Positions 1 to 9,758 of a DNA stretch of 64,000 nucleotides are shown piece after piece. The notes under the pieces were generated by a model. The model was not told the DNA's origin and searched no databases. It worked only from the letters and a program-made list of their open reading frames with translations. Numbering within the stretch: the stretch's first letter is position 1; each line of letters starts with the position of its first letter. The DNA comes from Vibrio ishigakensis (GTDB lineage: Bacteria > Pseudomonadota > Gammaproteobacteria > Enterobacterales > Vibrionaceae), in NCBI RefSeq assembly GCF_024347675.1, contig NZ_AP024881.1:868001-932000 (forward strand). Direction: 5' to 3'. The position numbers and the translations under genes were made by a program.

Positions 1-532
1 TTAATGAGGTCACGGCCTCAGAAATAGCCGGTACTTCAGGGTCGAGATCCAATTTTAGAAGCTCTTCTTCCATTTCATCGACACTGGTTTCACCCTTAAC
101 CCATTTCCCGTTAGTGGAGAGAGCGCGAAGATCTGAAGGATACTCGGACATGGGCAAGATCTTGGTTTTAACCCCAAGCATCTCACGCACTAGGTTGATA
201 GCCTCTAACGGCCTAATGGCTAGATTGTCCATGGCCGTAAGAATAAGGTTACCTAGGTTATGACCATCGAGCTCACCGGCTCCTTTGAAGCGATACTCGA
301 ACAGCATAGAGCTTATGGTGGGCTCGGTGATGAGCTGGTTGATACAGTTTCGGGTATCACCCCAAGCGATACCGCCCTGACAATAACGGATTCGGCCCGT
401 TGAGCCGCCGTTATCTGTGGTGGTGACGATACCGGTAGCATTGGAGCCAAAATCTCGAAGTGCAGCCAGGATTCGTCCTAAGCCGTGACCGCCGCCAACT
501 GCGACTACTTTGTTATTTTTATATATATCCAT
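1..532 (-). CDS. ybhK: YvcK/CofD-family protein YbhK, partial (3' end outside window)
   Basis: Reading leftward from the ATG at 530-532 gives an open frame to the window edge. It begins [20 protein letters not shown] and continues with a [13 protein letters not shown] segment. The glycine-rich start and the DNGGSTGR motif are typical of the YvcK/CofD family (UDP-sugar or F420-lactyl binding fold; YvcK acts in cell-shape and carbon metabolism, and the function of enterobacterial YbhK is poorly defined). It is transcribed divergently from moaA, the same arrangement as in Escherichia coli, which supports the name. The family usually has about 300 residues, so roughly 177 codons are visible here and the C-terminus lies to the left of the window. 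Confidence 0.85.
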   Translation of the reverse strand, partial: MDIYKNNKVVAVGGGHGLGRILAALRDFGSNATGIVTTTDNGGSTGRIRYCQGGIAWGDTRNCINQLITEPTISSMLFEYRFKGAGELDGHNLGNLILTAMDNLAIRPLEAINLVREMLGVKTKILPMSEYPSDLRALSTNGKWVKGETSVDEMEEELLKLDLDPEVPAISEAVTSL

Positions 533-712
533 GAGTTATGAAGAGTCGTACTCAGATAGCTAAACCCTACTGTAATATTGTGATCCCGCCAAGTTTTTGA
601 AGTTAAACTATTGAGCCAAGTAGGATATTTGACTTGGCAAAATCGGCCGTATTCCCTTACAATTTAGGGTAATTATGTTGCTTATAAATGTTTTATAAGC
701 GTCGAACTCCGA

Positions 713-826
713 GCCCTTTAGGCTACGTCGACTCCTTTCAAAGGTGAGATACGCGTAATGGGCCGTGGCATTTGGCCACTGGGTTGCTTTAGAAATGAAG
801 TAGCCTCCCGGTATTTGGAAAGGTGT
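713..826 (+). promoter_or_regulatory. Moco-riboswitch-like leader of moaA
   Basis: The untranslated leader ahead of moaA is highly structured. It contains a CTCCTTTCAAAGGTGAGAT segment, a GTGGC/GCCAC hairpin (near 764-779), a GGTTGCTT/AAGTAGCC stem with G-U pairs (near 782-806), then CCTCCCGG and a GGAAAGG that serves as the ribosome binding site. This layout matches the Moco RNA motif known upstream of moaA in many gammaproteobacteria, which represses translation when molybdenum cofactor is plentiful. The boundaries are approximate. I recognised it by layout and did not run a covariance model. Confidence 0.7.
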
Positions 827-829
827 TTT

Positions 830-1819
830 GTGACGCAACAATTTGAAGACAGTTACCACCGCAAGTTTTATTACTTGCGCCTGTCGGTGACGGATGTCTG
901 TAATTTCAAGTGTACCTACTGTCTACCAGACGGTTACCATCCTGAGGGCAATAAGCGCCCTTCGTTTATCACGCTTCCTGAAATCAAGCGCGTTGTAACT
1001 GCGTTCGCCCATTGCGGTACCGATAAGGTGCGCATTACGGGTGGTGAACCGACTCTGCGCCGTGACTTTCTACAGATCGTAGAAACGGTCGCTCAAACCC
1101 CAGGTATCAAGAAAGTCGCCATGACCACCAACGGCTATCGAATGGCCAAGAACGTGGAAGATTGGAAAAAGGCAGGGCTGACTCATATCAACGTCAGTCT
1201 AGATAGCCTAGACCCTAAGCATTTCTATCAGATTACGGGTGAGAATCGCTTTCATGATGTGATGGCAGGTATCGAGCGTGCCTTCGAAGTGGGTTACGAG
1301 CAGGTTAAGGTGAACGTGGTTCTTCTCAAAGACCTCAATAGCCAACAATTCCCTCAATTCCTTAACTGGATCAAGGATAAGCCAATTCAGCTAAGATTCA
1401 TCGAATTGATGAAGACTGGCGAGATGGATGAGCTATTTGAAAATCACCATGTTTCTGGGGTGAGCCTGCGTAATCATTTGATTGCTAATGGCTGGATTCT
1501 AAAACTGCGTGAATCGAACGATGGTCCGGCTCAAGTCTTTGTCCACCCAGAATACAAGGGTGAGATTGGCCTTATCATGCCTTACGAAAAGGGCTTCTGT
1601 TCTACCTGTAATAGACTGCGCGTCTCTTCAAAGGGCAGGTTGCACCTGTGCTTGTTTGGAGAAGAGGGGCTAGATCTAAGAGACCTACTTGAAAGCGACG
1701 ATCAAGAGAAAGAGCTGATCGCGCGTATCAATCAGGGACTGGAACAGAAAGACGTCAGCCATCACCTTCTTGAAGGTAACTCAGGCGCGACACCTCACCT
1801 TGCCTCTATTGGCGGTTAA
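830..1819 (+). CDS. moaA: GTP 3',8-cyclase MoaA (radical SAM)
   Basis: MoaA opens the molybdopterin pathway: with MoaC it converts GTP to cyclic pyranopterin monophosphate in the cytoplasm. The N-terminal radical-SAM cluster is visible as [10 protein letters not shown], followed by [10 protein letters not shown]. The C-terminal second Fe-S cluster is [10 protein letters not shown] plus a later Cys in LHLCLFG, and the protein ends in the functional Gly-Gly. I chose the GTG at 830: it gives 329 residues, the usual length, and sits about seven bases after GGAAAGG. A longer frame from the ATG at 758 would run through the structured leader and adds a non-homologous N-terminus. First gene of moaABCDE. 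Confidence 0.96.
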   Translation: MTQQFEDSYHRKFYYLRLSVTDVCNFKCTYCLPDGYHPEGNKRPSFITLPEIKRVVTAFAHCGTDKVRITGGEPTLRRDFLQIVETVAQTPGIKKVAMTTNGYRMAKNVEDWKKAGLTHINVSLDSLDPKHFYQITGENRFHDVMAGIERAFEVGYEQVKVNVVLLKDLNSQQFPQFLNWIKDKPIQLRFIELMKTGEMDELFENHHVSGVSLRNHLIANGWILKLRESNDGPAQVFVHPEYKGEIGLIMPYEKGFCSTCNRLRVSSKGRLHLCLFGEEGLDLRDLLESDDQEKELIARINQGLEQKDVSHHLLEGNSGATPHLASIGG

Positions 1820-1829
1820 TCAAACTTTT

Positions 1830-1854
1830 GCGACTAGGGTTCGGTTCTGGTCGC
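1830..1854 (+). promoter_or_regulatory. Intercistronic hairpin between moaA and moaB
   Basis: GCGACTAG pairs with CTGGTCGC (one G-U pair) around a short loop in the 77-base moaA-moaB gap. It is followed only by CTTTCATATTT, so it is a weak terminator at best. It may attenuate read-through or protect the moaA mRNA 3' end. Confidence 0.45.
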
Positions 1855-1896
1855 CTTTCATATTTATATAAAACACAAACATAGGAACATCTTGCT

Positions 1897-2409
1897 ATGG
1901 GACATGCTCAATCTGATTTTCGACCTGCAAATATTGCGGTTTTGACGGTTTCTGACACTCGTAACGAAGAGACAGACACCAGTGGTGGTTATCTGGCAGA
2001 GCAGGTAAAAGAGAATGGTCATACCCTAGTGGACAAGCAGATCGTTATCGATGACGTTTATAAAATCCGTGCTGTCGTTTCTCAATGGATCGCAGCTGAA
2101 AACGTTGATGCTGTTCTGATCACTGGCGGTACAGGCTTCTCTTCTCGCGACTTTACGCCAGAGGCAGTATCTGCACTTTTCGACAAACAAATCGAAGGCT
2201 TCGGTGAGCTTTTCCGCGCTATCTCTTACCAGCAAATCGGCACTTCAACGGTTCAATCTCGCGCCGTAGCCGGTATTGCAAACCGTACTGTTATCTTTGT
2301 TATGCCGGGCTCAACTGGCGCGTGCCGCACGGCGTGGGAAGGCATCTTAAAAGATCAGCTTGATTCGCGTCATAAGCCATGTAACTTCATGCCGCATATC
2401 GGAGCTTAA
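1897..2409 (+). CDS. moaB: Molybdenum cofactor biosynthesis protein MoaB
   Basis: This is a 170-residue MoaB, the family's usual length in enteric bacteria. The MogA/MoaB fold signature is clear: an AVLTVSDTR strand near the N-terminus, [16 protein letters not shown] in the middle and a VMPGSTGAC loop near the C-terminus, where the molybdopterin-binding loops lie. In E. coli MoaB is dispensable and MogA does the adenylylation; its role here is probably accessory to molybdopterin adenylylation. AGGAAC precedes the ATG. It lies 77 bases after moaA and 5 bases before moaC. Confidence 0.95.
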   Translation: MGHAQSDFRPANIAVLTVSDTRNEETDTSGGYLAEQVKENGHTLVDKQIVIDDVYKIRAVVSQWIAAENVDAVLITGGTGFSSRDFTPEAVSALFDKQIEGFGELFRAISYQQIGTSTVQSRAVAGIANRTVIFVMPGSTGACRTAWEGILKDQLDSRHKPCNFMPHIGA

Positions 2410-2414
2410 GTTTC

Positions 2415-2894
2415 ATGAGCGAATTAACCCATATTAATCAAAGCGGTGAAGCCAACATGGTGGATGTGTCTGCAAAAGCGGACACAGTGCGTGAAGCGCG
2501 TGCCGAGGCCTATATCGATATGGCGCCAGAGACGCTGCAACTTATCGTAAGTGGTGACCATCACAAAGGTGATGTGTTTGCTTCAGCACGTATCGCGGGT
2601 ATTCAAGCGGCGAAAAAGACCTGGGACCTTATTCCTCTGTGTCATCCTCTGCTTTTGTCCAAGGTTGAGGTTCAACTAGAAGCCCTGCCTGAAACTAGTC
2701 AGGTGCGCATCGAGTCTATCTGTAAGCTTGCCGGTAAAACCGGTGTTGAGATGGAAGCTCTGACTGCTGCTTCTGTTGCTGCCCTGACTATCTACGATAT
2801 GTGTAAAGCGGTGCAGAAAGATATGGTTATCGGTCAAGTACGTCTTCTAGAGAAGAAGGGCGGTAAGTCTGGACACTTTGAGGTGAAGTCATGA
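2415..2894 (+). CDS. moaC: Cyclic pyranopterin monophosphate synthase MoaC
   Basis: MoaC works with MoaA, cyclising the MoaA product to cPMP. The 159 residues match the family length. The N-terminal [14 protein letters not shown] segment, the central [14 protein letters not shown] loop and the [20 protein letters not shown] helix are hallmark MoaC sequences that build the hexamer active site. The ATG lies five bases after the moaB stop, and the last codons overlap the moaD start, indicating translational coupling. No unusual features. Confidence 0.97.
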   Translation: MSELTHINQSGEANMVDVSAKADTVREARAEAYIDMAPETLQLIVSGDHHKGDVFASARIAGIQAAKKTWDLIPLCHPLLLSKVEVQLEALPETSQVRIESICKLAGKTGVEMEALTAASVAALTIYDMCKAVQKDMVIGQVRLLEKKGGKSGHFEVKS

Positions 2895-3136
2895 TTAAGG
2901 TGGTGTTTTTCGCTCAGGTACGTGAGCTGGTTGGTGTAGATGAGGTAACCGTTGAGGCTGAAACCGCGACTGTAGATGAGATTCGTCAGCAGCTGCTACA
3001 GCAAGGTGGTAAATGGGAGTTGGCATTGGAGTCAGGAAAGCTTCTGGCTGCTATCAACCATACTATGGTGCCGTTGACCGCTGAAGCGAAAGCGGGTGAT
3101 GAGGTTGCCTTCTTCCCGCCGGTGACCGGAGGCTAA
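2891..3136 (+). CDS. moaD: Molybdopterin synthase small subunit MoaD
   Basis: MoaD is an 81-residue ubiquitin-like sulfur carrier. Its C-terminal Gly-Gly (sequence ends FFPPVTGG) is thiocarboxylated by MoeB and donates sulfur to precursor Z in complex with MoaE. The ATG overlaps the moaC stop as ATGA, and moaE starts one base after its stop, so the last three genes of the operon are probably translationally coupled. Confidence 0.96.
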   Translation: MIKVVFFAQVRELVGVDEVTVEAETATVDEIRQQLLQQGGKWELALESGKLLAAINHTMVPLTAEAKAGDEVAFFPPVTGG

Positions 3137-3137
3137 T

Positions 3138-3596
3138 GTGGACAAGATCTTAGTTCAGACTGAAGATTTCACTCTCGCTGATGAGTATGAGCTCTTAGGG
3201 CAAGACCCAGGCGTTGGCGCTGTGGTGACCTTTGTCGGTAAGGTTCGTGACTTTAACCTTGGTGATAATGTCATTGGTCTGCATTTGCAACATTACCCAG
3301 GGATGACGGAGAAATCTCTGCAAGAGATTGCGCTTCAGGCTCGTGAACGTTGGCCACTGGATAAGGTAACCATCATCCACAGGGTAGGTGACCTTAATAT
3401 TAGTGACCAGATCGTATTTGTGGGTGTATCTAGTGCACACAGAGATGCGGCATTTGCCAGTTGTGAATTCATCATGGACTATCTCAAGACCAAAGCACCC
3501 TTCTGGAAGAAAGAGCGCCTCAATGAGGGTAGCCGCTGGTTGGATGCACGTGAATCAGATGAGGAATCCGCAACCCGCTGGGATGAAATAAAATGA
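3138..3596 (+). CDS. moaE: Molybdopterin synthase large subunit MoaE
   Basis: MoaE is the catalytic subunit of molybdopterin synthase and inserts two dithiolene sulfurs taken from MoaD. The 152 residues include GAVVTFVGKVRD near the N-terminus, IIHRVGDL mid-protein and the lysine-rich catalytic segment KTKAPFWKKE. The start is a GTG directly after the moaD stop; GGAGG within the moaD C-terminal codons is the ribosome binding site. Last gene of the operon, followed by a strong terminator. Confidence 0.96.
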   Translation: MDKILVQTEDFTLADEYELLGQDPGVGAVVTFVGKVRDFNLGDNVIGLHLQHYPGMTEKSLQEIALQARERWPLDKVTIIHRVGDLNISDQIVFVGVSSAHRDAAFASCEFIMDYLKTKAPFWKKERLNEGSRWLDARESDEESATRWDEIK

Positions 3597-3637
3597 CATC
3601 CGGTAATTGATCAAGATCACGGAATTGTGAAACAGTT

Positions 3638-3663
3638 AAGCCCCTTTCATAGGGGCTTTTTTG
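3638..3663 (+). terminator. Rho-independent terminator of moaABCDE
   Basis: AAGCCCCT-TTCAT-AGGGGCTT followed by a T run, 42 bases after the moaE stop. Confidence 0.9.
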
Positions 3664-3751
3664 TGAGTTTTTTCAAACTTTATATGTTTTTAGCTTTTCA
3701 ATTAGATAAATGTGTAAGAGATGTATTTTTACCTTGTTAGTGCATAAGTAT

Positions 3752-3781
3752 TTGATTGGTTAACGGAATGTTGCGTATGAT
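3752..3781 (+). promoter_or_regulatory. Candidate sigma70 promoter for the first opp operon
   Basis: TTGATT and TATGAT are separated by 18 bases. This would give a 5' leader of roughly 320 bases before oppA. Long leaders are common for oppA, where small RNAs such as GcvB act in enteric bacteria. The rest of the 3664-4105 interval shows no gene. Confidence 0.4.
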
Positions 3782-4105
3782 CTGAATTTTTGTGCAATTA
3801 ATCACGAAAAGATATTCATCCCTGTAGATAAATTGCCCAAATCGTAAAAATGCAGGGTGGATCACTGACTAAAGCCAAAATCAGCAGAGGAATATCTAAA
3901 AATCTGACCTAGGCGAAAATTTCGCAAAGGAGCAGTGACATTTTTATGGCAAAAAACTTCAAGGATTGGTAACTTTGTTTCCAATTCTTTATGGCCTTTT
4001 AGCTTTTTTAGATGACTATACGGACAAAAAACATCTAAAAACAGAAAGTTAGGAGAGCTGTAAAGGGCTTCATGGATGCAACGTTTAAAATTGGAGTTTA
4101 ATTGC

Positions 4106-5737
4106 ATGTATAAAAATAAAATCACCCAGGCTCTACTTCTTGGAGCTGGCCTAGCAGCGGCAACCACTTCTTTCGCTACTCTTGCAGCAGACGTTCCTGC
4201 TGGCACTAAGCTCGCTGATGTTCAAGAACTGGTTCGTGGTAACGGTACTGAAGTTGCTACGATCGACCCACACAAATCTCAAGGTGTGCCAGAGTCTCAC
4301 GTGATTCGTGACCTTCTTGAAGGCCTAGTAAACCAAGATGCAGACGGCAACACTATCCCAGGTGTAGCTGAAAGCTGGGAAACGACAGACAACAAAACCT
4401 TCACTTTCAAACTTCGTAAAGATGCAAAATGGTCTAACGGCGACCCTGTAACTGCAAACGACTTCGTTTACAGCTTCCAGCGTGCAGTAGATCCAAACAC
4501 AGCTTCTCCTTACTCTTGGTACATGGAATACACCAAGATGGCGAACGCTAAAGACATCATTGCGGGTAAGAAAGACAAATCTACTCTAGGTGTTAAGGCA
4601 TTGGATGACCACACTCTAGAGGTTCAACTAGAGACAGCTGTTCCTTACTTCGTAATGATGACTGGCCACACTACAATGAAGCCAGTTCACCAAGCGACTG
4701 TTGAGAAGCACGGTGACCAGTGGACTCGTCCAGGTAACTTCGTTGGTAACGGTGCATTCGTTGTTGACGGCTGGGTTGTGAACGAGCGTCTAGTACTAGC
4801 ACGTAACGCGCAGTACTGGGACAACGACGCAACTGTACTTGATAAGGTAACTTTCCTACCTATCGAGAACCAAGTAGCTGAAATGAACCGCTTCCTATCT
4901 GGTGAGATTCACTTCACTTCTACACTGCCTACTGAGCACTTTAAGCGTCTTCAGAAGCAGCACCCACAAGAGGTTTCTGTAGAAGGTTCTCTATGTACTT
5001 ACTACTACCAGTTCAACACAAAAGTTAAGCCGTTTGATGATGTACGTGTTCGTAAAGCGATCTCTTACGCTATCGACCGTAGCATCGTAACTGACGCGCT
5101 ACTTGCTCAAGGCCAAAAGCCAGCGTATTTCCTAACTCCGGAAATCACTGCAGGTTTCGATCCTGAGATGACTAAGTACGGTCAAATGACTCAGGCTGAG
5201 CGTAACGCTGAAGCTGAGCGTCTACTTGCTGAAGCAGGTTACGGCAAAGACAACCCACTTAAGTTCAACCTTCTATATAACACCAACGAAAACCACAAGA
5301 AGATTGCGGTTGCTCTAGGTTCTATGTGGAAGCGTACTCTTGGTCTAGACGTTACTCTAGAAAACCAAGAGTGGAAGACTTACCTACAGTCTAAAGACGA
5401 AGGTAACTTCCAAGTTGCACGTGCAGGTTGGTGTGGTGACTACAACGAAGCATCTTCTTTCCTAACTCTAATGACTACGCCAAACACGACGGCTGGTCAG
5501 CACTGGGGTAGCGCGGACTACGATAAAATCATCGATCAAGCTATCGCGTCTACTTCTGAAGAAGAGCGCACTAAGCTTTACCTACAAGCTGAAGACCTAA
5601 TGGCGAAAGAAATGCCTATCGCTCCAATCTATCAGTATGTACGTTCACGTCTACTATCTCAGAACGTTGGCGGCTTCCCAGCTAACAACGCAGAAGAGAA
5701 GATCTACTCGAAAGATCTATACATCAAAGCTCAGTAA
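4106..5737 (+). CDS. oppA: Oligopeptide ABC transporter, periplasmic binding protein OppA (copy 1)
   Basis: OppA binds oligopeptides in the periplasm and delivers them to OppBCDF. The 543-residue product has a signal peptide (MYKNKITQALLLGAG..., cleavage after TLAA) and the SBP_bac_5 fold: GLVNQDADGNTIPGVAESWE near residue 80, then LRKDAKWSNGDPVTANDFVYS, and the PIAPIYQYV stretch near the C-terminus. I start at the ATG at 4106, after TTGGAGTTTAATTG; a start 30 bases upstream would bury the signal peptide. It is clearly paralogous to the copy at 10147 but more divergent than the rest of the operon, which suggests the two copies see different peptides. Confidence 0.95.
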   Translation: MYKNKITQALLLGAGLAAATTSFATLAADVPAGTKLADVQELVRGNGTEVATIDPHKSQGVPESHVIRDLLEGLVNQDADGNTIPGVAESWETTDNKTFTFKLRKDAKWSNGDPVTANDFVYSFQRAVDPNTASPYSWYMEYTKMANAKDIIAGKKDKSTLGVKALDDHTLEVQLETAVPYFVMMTGHTTMKPVHQATVEKHGDQWTRPGNFVGNGAFVVDGWVVNERLVLARNAQYWDNDATVLDKVTFLPIENQVAEMNRFLSGEIHFTSTLPTEHFKRLQKQHPQEVSVEGSLCTYYYQFNTKVKPFDDVRVRKAISYAIDRSIVTDALLAQGQKPAYFLTPEITAGFDPEMTKYGQMTQAERNAEAERLLAEAGYGKDNPLKFNLLYNTNENHKKIAVALGSMWKRTLGLDVTLENQEWKTYLQSKDEGNFQVARAGWCGDYNEASSFLTLMTTPNTTAGQHWGSADYDKIIDQAIASTSEEERTKLYLQAEDLMAKEMPIAPIYQYVRSRLLSQNVGGFPANNAEEKIYSKDLYIKAQ

Positions 5738-5771
5738 TTCCTGAGCAAATAAAACAATAAAAACTCTAGGC

Positions 5772-5794
5772 CTGCATGTAGAAATTACATGCAG
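5772..5794 (+). promoter_or_regulatory. Intercistronic hairpin between oppA and oppB (copy 1)
   Basis: A perfect nine-base stem, CTGCATGTA/TACATGCAG, with a five-base loop and no T run. It probably lowers downstream transcription or stabilises oppA mRNA, giving an excess of binding protein. The second operon has its own unrelated hairpin in the same place. Confidence 0.55.
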
Positions 5795-5834
5795 TGCCTA
5801 CCTTATATTTTTGTCACAGACTGGAAGTGGATTT

Positions 5835-6755
5835 ATGTTTAGATTCATTCTTAAAAGGGTATTTGAAGCGATTCCAACTATGTTGGTATTGATCACGGTA
5901 TCTTTCTTTTTGATGCGATTTGCGCCGGGTAACCCATTCTCGAGCGAGCGCCCTCTGCCGCCACAAGTACAGGCAAACATCGAGGCTAAATACGGCCTAG
6001 ATAAGCCAGTAATGGAGCAGTACACCACATATCTGACCAATGTTATCCAAGGTGACTTTGGTCCATCATTTAAATATCTAGATTACTCAGTAAACGACCT
6101 TATCTCAGTGGCTCTGCCAGTATCAGCTAAGGTAGGTTTCATCGCATTTATCTTCACCGTTATCCTAGGGGTAACCGTGGGCACGCTGGCCGCGCTCAAA
6201 CAGAACACCTGGTTTGACTACGCAGTAATGTCTACCGCAATGCTGGGTGTAGTAATGCCATCGTTCGTGCTAGCGCCAGCACTTATCTATCTATTCTCAT
6301 TGCACCTAGGCTGGTTCCCAGCAGGTGGTTGGCATGACGGCGGTTGGCAGTATCTAGTGCTGCCGGTTATCGGTATGTCACTTCTATACGTGGCAACCTT
6401 TGCTCGTATCACCCGTGGTTCAATGATTGAAACCCTAAACAGTAACTTCATCCGTACCGCTCGTGCGAAGGGATTGAGCTACCGTTACATCATCCTAAAA
6501 CATGCCCTTAAGCCGGCACTGCTTCCTGTTGTTTCTTATATGGGCCCTGCATTCGTGGGCATCATCACAGGTTCAGTAGTTATCGAGACCATCTTCGGTC
6601 TGCCTGGCATTGGTAAGCTGTTCGTTAACGCCGCATTTAACCGTGACTACTCACTGGTTATGGGTATCACCATCTTGATTGGCTTCTTGTTCATCTTGTT
6701 CAACGCCGTGGTAGATATCTTGCTTGCGGTTATCGATCCTAAGATTCGCTACTAA
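5835..6755 (+). CDS. oppB: Oligopeptide ABC transporter permease OppB (copy 1)
   Basis: A 306-residue inner-membrane permease of the BPD_transp_1 family with six predicted membrane segments. The first is IPTMLVLITVSFFLMRFAPG. The EAA loop is visible as IRTARAKGLSYRYIILKHAL, where the ATPases dock. The ATG at 5835 follows GGAAGTGG and gives the same length as E. coli OppB; a start eight codons upstream lacks a good binding site. The first half differs from the second copy at many synonymous sites, but the last ~380 bases are almost identical, a sign of gene conversion. Confidence 0.95.
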   Translation: MFRFILKRVFEAIPTMLVLITVSFFLMRFAPGNPFSSERPLPPQVQANIEAKYGLDKPVMEQYTTYLTNVIQGDFGPSFKYLDYSVNDLISVALPVSAKVGFIAFIFTVILGVTVGTLAALKQNTWFDYAVMSTAMLGVVMPSFVLAPALIYLFSLHLGWFPAGGWHDGGWQYLVLPVIGMSLLYVATFARITRGSMIETLNSNFIRTARAKGLSYRYIILKHALKPALLPVVSYMGPAFVGIITGSVVIETIFGLPGIGKLFVNAAFNRDYSLVMGITILIGFLFILFNAVVDILLAVIDPKIRY

Positions 6756-6770
6756 CAAGGAAAGGGACAC

Positions 6771-7673
6771 ATGTTGACTAAAAAAGAAAACCTTGAAGCG
6801 ATTGAGAAATTCTCTGAGAACCTAGAGATCGAAGGTCGCTCACTTTGGCAAGACGCCCGTATCCGCTTTATGCGTAACAAAGCGGCAATGGTAAGTCTGT
6901 TTATCCTATTTTTGATTACACTGGCGGTGATCTTCCTGCCAATGTTTGCTCAGTACGCGTATGACGACACGGACTGGTATGCACTGCACGCAGCACCATC
7001 GGCTGAGCACCTGTTTGGTACCGATAGCCTAGGTCGTGACTTGTATGTTCGTACCCTAGTGGGCGGTCGTATCTCCCTTATGGTAGGTGTGATGGGCGCA
7101 CTGGTAGCTGTTCTGATTGGTACTCTTTACGGCGCAGCTTCCGGCTTCATCGGTGGTCGTACTGACCGCGTGATGATGCGTATCCTAGAGATCCTTTACG
7201 CTGTACCTTTCATGTTCCTAGTAATCGTTCTAGTAACCTTCTTCGGTCGTAACATCGTACTTATCTTCGTGGCTATCGGTGCTATCGCATGGCTAGACAT
7301 GGCGCGTATCGTACGTGGTCAGACGCTGAGCTTGCGTAGTAAAGAGTTCATCGAAGCGGCGCACGTGTGTGGTGTAAGCAAATGGCGCATCATCACGCGT
7401 CATATCGTACCGAATGTACTGGGTATCGTAGCGGTTTACTCAACGCTGCTCGTACCGAGCATGATCCTAACTGAATCCTTCCTATCATTCCTTGGTCTGG
7501 GTGTTCAAGAGCCTATGACGTCTTGGGGTGCATTGCTGCAAGAGGGCTCACAAACCATGGAAGTTGCCATCTGGCAATTGGTTTTCCCAGCTCTGTTCAT
7601 GGTAGTAACCCTGTTCTGCTTCAACTATGTGGGCGATGGTCTGCGTGACGCACTTGATCCAAAAGACAGATAA
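6771..7673 (+). CDS. oppC: Oligopeptide ABC transporter permease OppC (copy 1)
   Basis: A 300-residue second permease. It has the N-terminal OppC_N segment (RIRFMRNKAAMVSLFILFLI), a periplasmic loop with HLFGTDSLGRDLYVR, and the EAA loop FIEAAHVCGVSKWRIITRHI. It ends in LRDALDPKDR, typical of OppC/DppC. It lies 15 bases after oppB with AAGGAAAGGG as ribosome binding site. The protein differs from copy 2 at only four positions (A/L and L/F around EH, M/L and L/V near residue 110), all inside one more divergent DNA patch. Confidence 0.95.
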   Translation: MLTKKENLEAIEKFSENLEIEGRSLWQDARIRFMRNKAAMVSLFILFLITLAVIFLPMFAQYAYDDTDWYALHAAPSAEHLFGTDSLGRDLYVRTLVGGRISLMVGVMGALVAVLIGTLYGAASGFIGGRTDRVMMRILEILYAVPFMFLVIVLVTFFGRNIVLIFVAIGAIAWLDMARIVRGQTLSLRSKEFIEAAHVCGVSKWRIITRHIVPNVLGIVAVYSTLLVPSMILTESFLSFLGLGVQEPMTSWGALLQEGSQTMEVAIWQLVFPALFMVVTLFCFNYVGDGLRDALDPKDR

Positions 7674-7693
7674 GAATTACAAGGAATTCAGTG

Positions 7694-8668
7694 ATGACTA
7701 AATTACTCGACGTAAAAGACCTGAGAGTAGAATTCACTACTCAAGACGGCATAGTAACTGCGGTTAACGACCTTAACTTCTCCCTTAAGCCAGGTGAAAC
7801 CCTAGGTATTGTAGGTGAGTCAGGTTCAGGTAAATCTCAGACCGTATTCGCTATCATGGGCCTATTGGCTAAGAACGGCATTATCAAGGGCAGTGCTAAG
7901 TTTGAGGGTCGCGAGATCCTAAACCTGCCTGAGAAAGAACTGAACAAGGTTCGCGCTGAGCAGATCGCGATGATCTTCCAAGACCCAATGACTTCGCTTA
8001 ACCCTTATATGAAGGTAAGCGACCAGCTGATGGAAGTATTGATGCTTCACAAAGGCATGGGTAAAGCGGAAGCATTCGAAGAATCCGTGCGTATGCTTGA
8101 AGCGGTGAAAATCCCAGAAGCACGTAAGCGTATCACCATGTACCCACACGAATTCTCTGGCGGTATGCGTCAGCGTGTGATGATTGCGATGGCGCTTCTT
8201 TGTCGTCCTAAGCTGCTGATTGCCGATGAGCCAACCACAGCATTGGACGTAACCGTTCAGGCGCAGATCATGGATCTTTTGAACGAGCTGAAAGATGAAT
8301 TTAACACCTCTATCATCATGATTACCCACGACCTAGGTGTGGTAGCGGGCTCATGTGACAAGGTGCTAGTGATGTATGCGGGTCGTACCATGGAGTACGG
8401 CACAGTAGATGAGATCTTCTACTCCCCAAGCCACCCTTACGCAGAAGGTCTGCTAAAAGCGATCCCTCGCTTAGACACAGAAGGTGAGATCTTGCCGACT
8501 ATCCCAGGCAACCCACCAAACCTGCTTCGCTTGCCACAAGGCTGTCCTTATCAGGACCGTTGTCACCGTGTGAGCGAACGCTGTAAGAGTGAATCGCCAA
8601 TCCTGACTCCATTTGGTAATGGCCGTCAGCGTGCATGTTTTTCTGACCATGAGGCTTGGGCACTATGA
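7694..8668 (+). CDS. oppD: Oligopeptide ABC transporter ATPase OppD (copy 1)
   Basis: A 324-residue cytoplasmic ATPase. Walker A is GESGSGKS near residue 42, the Q-loop sits in MIFQDPMTSLNP, the ABC signature is FSGGMRQRVMIAMAL, and Walker B is LLIADEPTTALD. The C-terminal oligo_HPY region (PGNPPNLLRLPQGCPYQDRC) carries the cysteine cluster typical of OppD/DppD, which may hold an Fe-S cluster. GTG at 7691 and ATG at 7694 are both possible starts; I prefer the ATG, eight bases after AAGGA. The stop overlaps the oppF start. Confidence 0.95.
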   Translation: MTKLLDVKDLRVEFTTQDGIVTAVNDLNFSLKPGETLGIVGESGSGKSQTVFAIMGLLAKNGIIKGSAKFEGREILNLPEKELNKVRAEQIAMIFQDPMTSLNPYMKVSDQLMEVLMLHKGMGKAEAFEESVRMLEAVKIPEARKRITMYPHEFSGGMRQRVMIAMALLCRPKLLIADEPTTALDVTVQAQIMDLLNELKDEFNTSIIMITHDLGVVAGSCDKVLVMYAGRTMEYGTVDEIFYSPSHPYAEGLLKAIPRLDTEGEILPTIPGNPPNLLRLPQGCPYQDRCHRVSERCKSESPILTPFGNGRQRACFSDHEAWAL

Positions 8669-9666
8669 ACGCACCACTAATTAACGATAAAAAATTAATG
8701 CTGGACGTGAAAGACCTTAAGGTTCACTTCCAGATTGCACAAAAATCCGCTTGGCCTTGGACTAAGCCAATCCCACTAAAAGCTGTCGACGGCGTTAACG
8801 TTCGTCTATATGAGGGCGAAACCCTAGGTGTGGTAGGTGAGTCAGGTTGCGGTAAGTCTACCTTTGCTCGCGCTGTGATCGGCTTGGTTGAAGCGACTGA
8901 AGGTCAGGTAGTCTGGCTAGGCCAAGATCTGACTAAGATGCAAGAAGCGCAGCGTCGTGAGACTCGTAAAGATATCCAGATGATCTTCCAAGACCCGCTA
9001 GCATCGCTTAACCCGCGTATGACTGTGGGTGACATCATTGCTGAGCCGCTAGAGACCTTCTATCCGAAGCTTTCCAAGGAAGAGGTGAAAGAGCAGGTTA
9101 AGGCTATGATGGCGAAGGTTGGTCTACTACCAAACGTGATCAACCGCTATCCTCATGAGTTTTCAGGTGGTCAGTGTCAGCGTATCGGTATCGCTCGCGC
9201 ACTTATCCTTAAACCTAAGATGATCATCTGTGATGAGCCGGTTTCGGCGCTAGATGTATCTATCCAGGCTCAGGTAGTAAACCTTCTGAAAGAGCTGCAA
9301 AAAGAGCTGGGCCTATCTCTGGTATTCATCGCGCACGACCTGTCGGTGGTAAAACACATCTCAGATCGTGTACTGGTAATGTACCTAGGTAATGCGGTTG
9401 AGCTTGGTGAGTCGGAGGCTCTTTTCGAAGACCCGAAACACCCGTACACACGCGCTTTGATGTCAGCGGTTCCTATTCCAGATCCAAAGATTGAGCGCAG
9501 TAAAACCATTGAGATGCTTGAGGGTGACCTACCGTCTCCAATGAACCCACCATCAGGCTGTGTATTCCGTACACGCTGCCCAATGGCAACCGAGGCATGT
9601 GCTAAACACAAGCCGGTTCTAGAAGGTAATGATGTGCACGCGGTGTCGTGCCTACATGCTGACTAA
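8665..9666 (+). CDS. oppF: Oligopeptide ABC transporter ATPase OppF (copy 1)
   Basis: A 333-residue partner ATPase of OppD. Walker A is GESGCGKST, the Q-loop is in [14 protein letters not shown], the signature is [15 protein letters not shown], Walker B is [12 protein letters not shown], and the H-loop is in FIAHDLSVV. The C-terminal oligo_HPY part contains [16 protein letters not shown]. The ATG at 8665 overlaps the oppD stop as ATGA, so OppD and OppF synthesis is coupled. The N-terminus ([10 protein letters not shown]) is longer than that of copy 2. A terminator follows. Confidence 0.95.
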   Translation: MNAPLINDKKLMLDVKDLKVHFQIAQKSAWPWTKPIPLKAVDGVNVRLYEGETLGVVGESGCGKSTFARAVIGLVEATEGQVVWLGQDLTKMQEAQRRETRKDIQMIFQDPLASLNPRMTVGDIIAEPLETFYPKLSKEEVKEQVKAMMAKVGLLPNVINRYPHEFSGGQCQRIGIARALILKPKMIICDEPVSALDVSIQAQVVNLLKELQKELGLSLVFIAHDLSVVKHISDRVLVMYLGNAVELGESEALFEDPKHPYTRALMSAVPIPDPKIERSKTIEMLEGDLPSPMNPPSGCVFRTRCPMATEACAKHKPVLEGNDVHAVSCLHAD

Positions 9667-9698
9667 AACAAAAAGATAATTCCGCCTGTGACAGGCTT

Positions 9699-9730
9699 GA
9701 GCGTGTTGTTTCGCAGCACGCTCTTTTTTG
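9699..9730 (+). terminator. Terminator of the first opp operon
   Basis: GAGCGTG and CACGCTC form a stem around an 11-base loop, followed by six T residues. Confidence 0.85.
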
Positions 9731-9758
9731 TTTGTGGTTTTTTAAGTATGTGCCGCTG

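Noticed and set aside
758..829. Upstream 24-codon extension of moaA
   Set aside because: It runs through the riboswitch-like leader; the GTG at 830 restores the 329-residue family length.
3862..4206. 114-codon frame on the minus strand over the oppA leader
   Set aside because: It overlaps the oppA signal peptide antisense and has no family motif.
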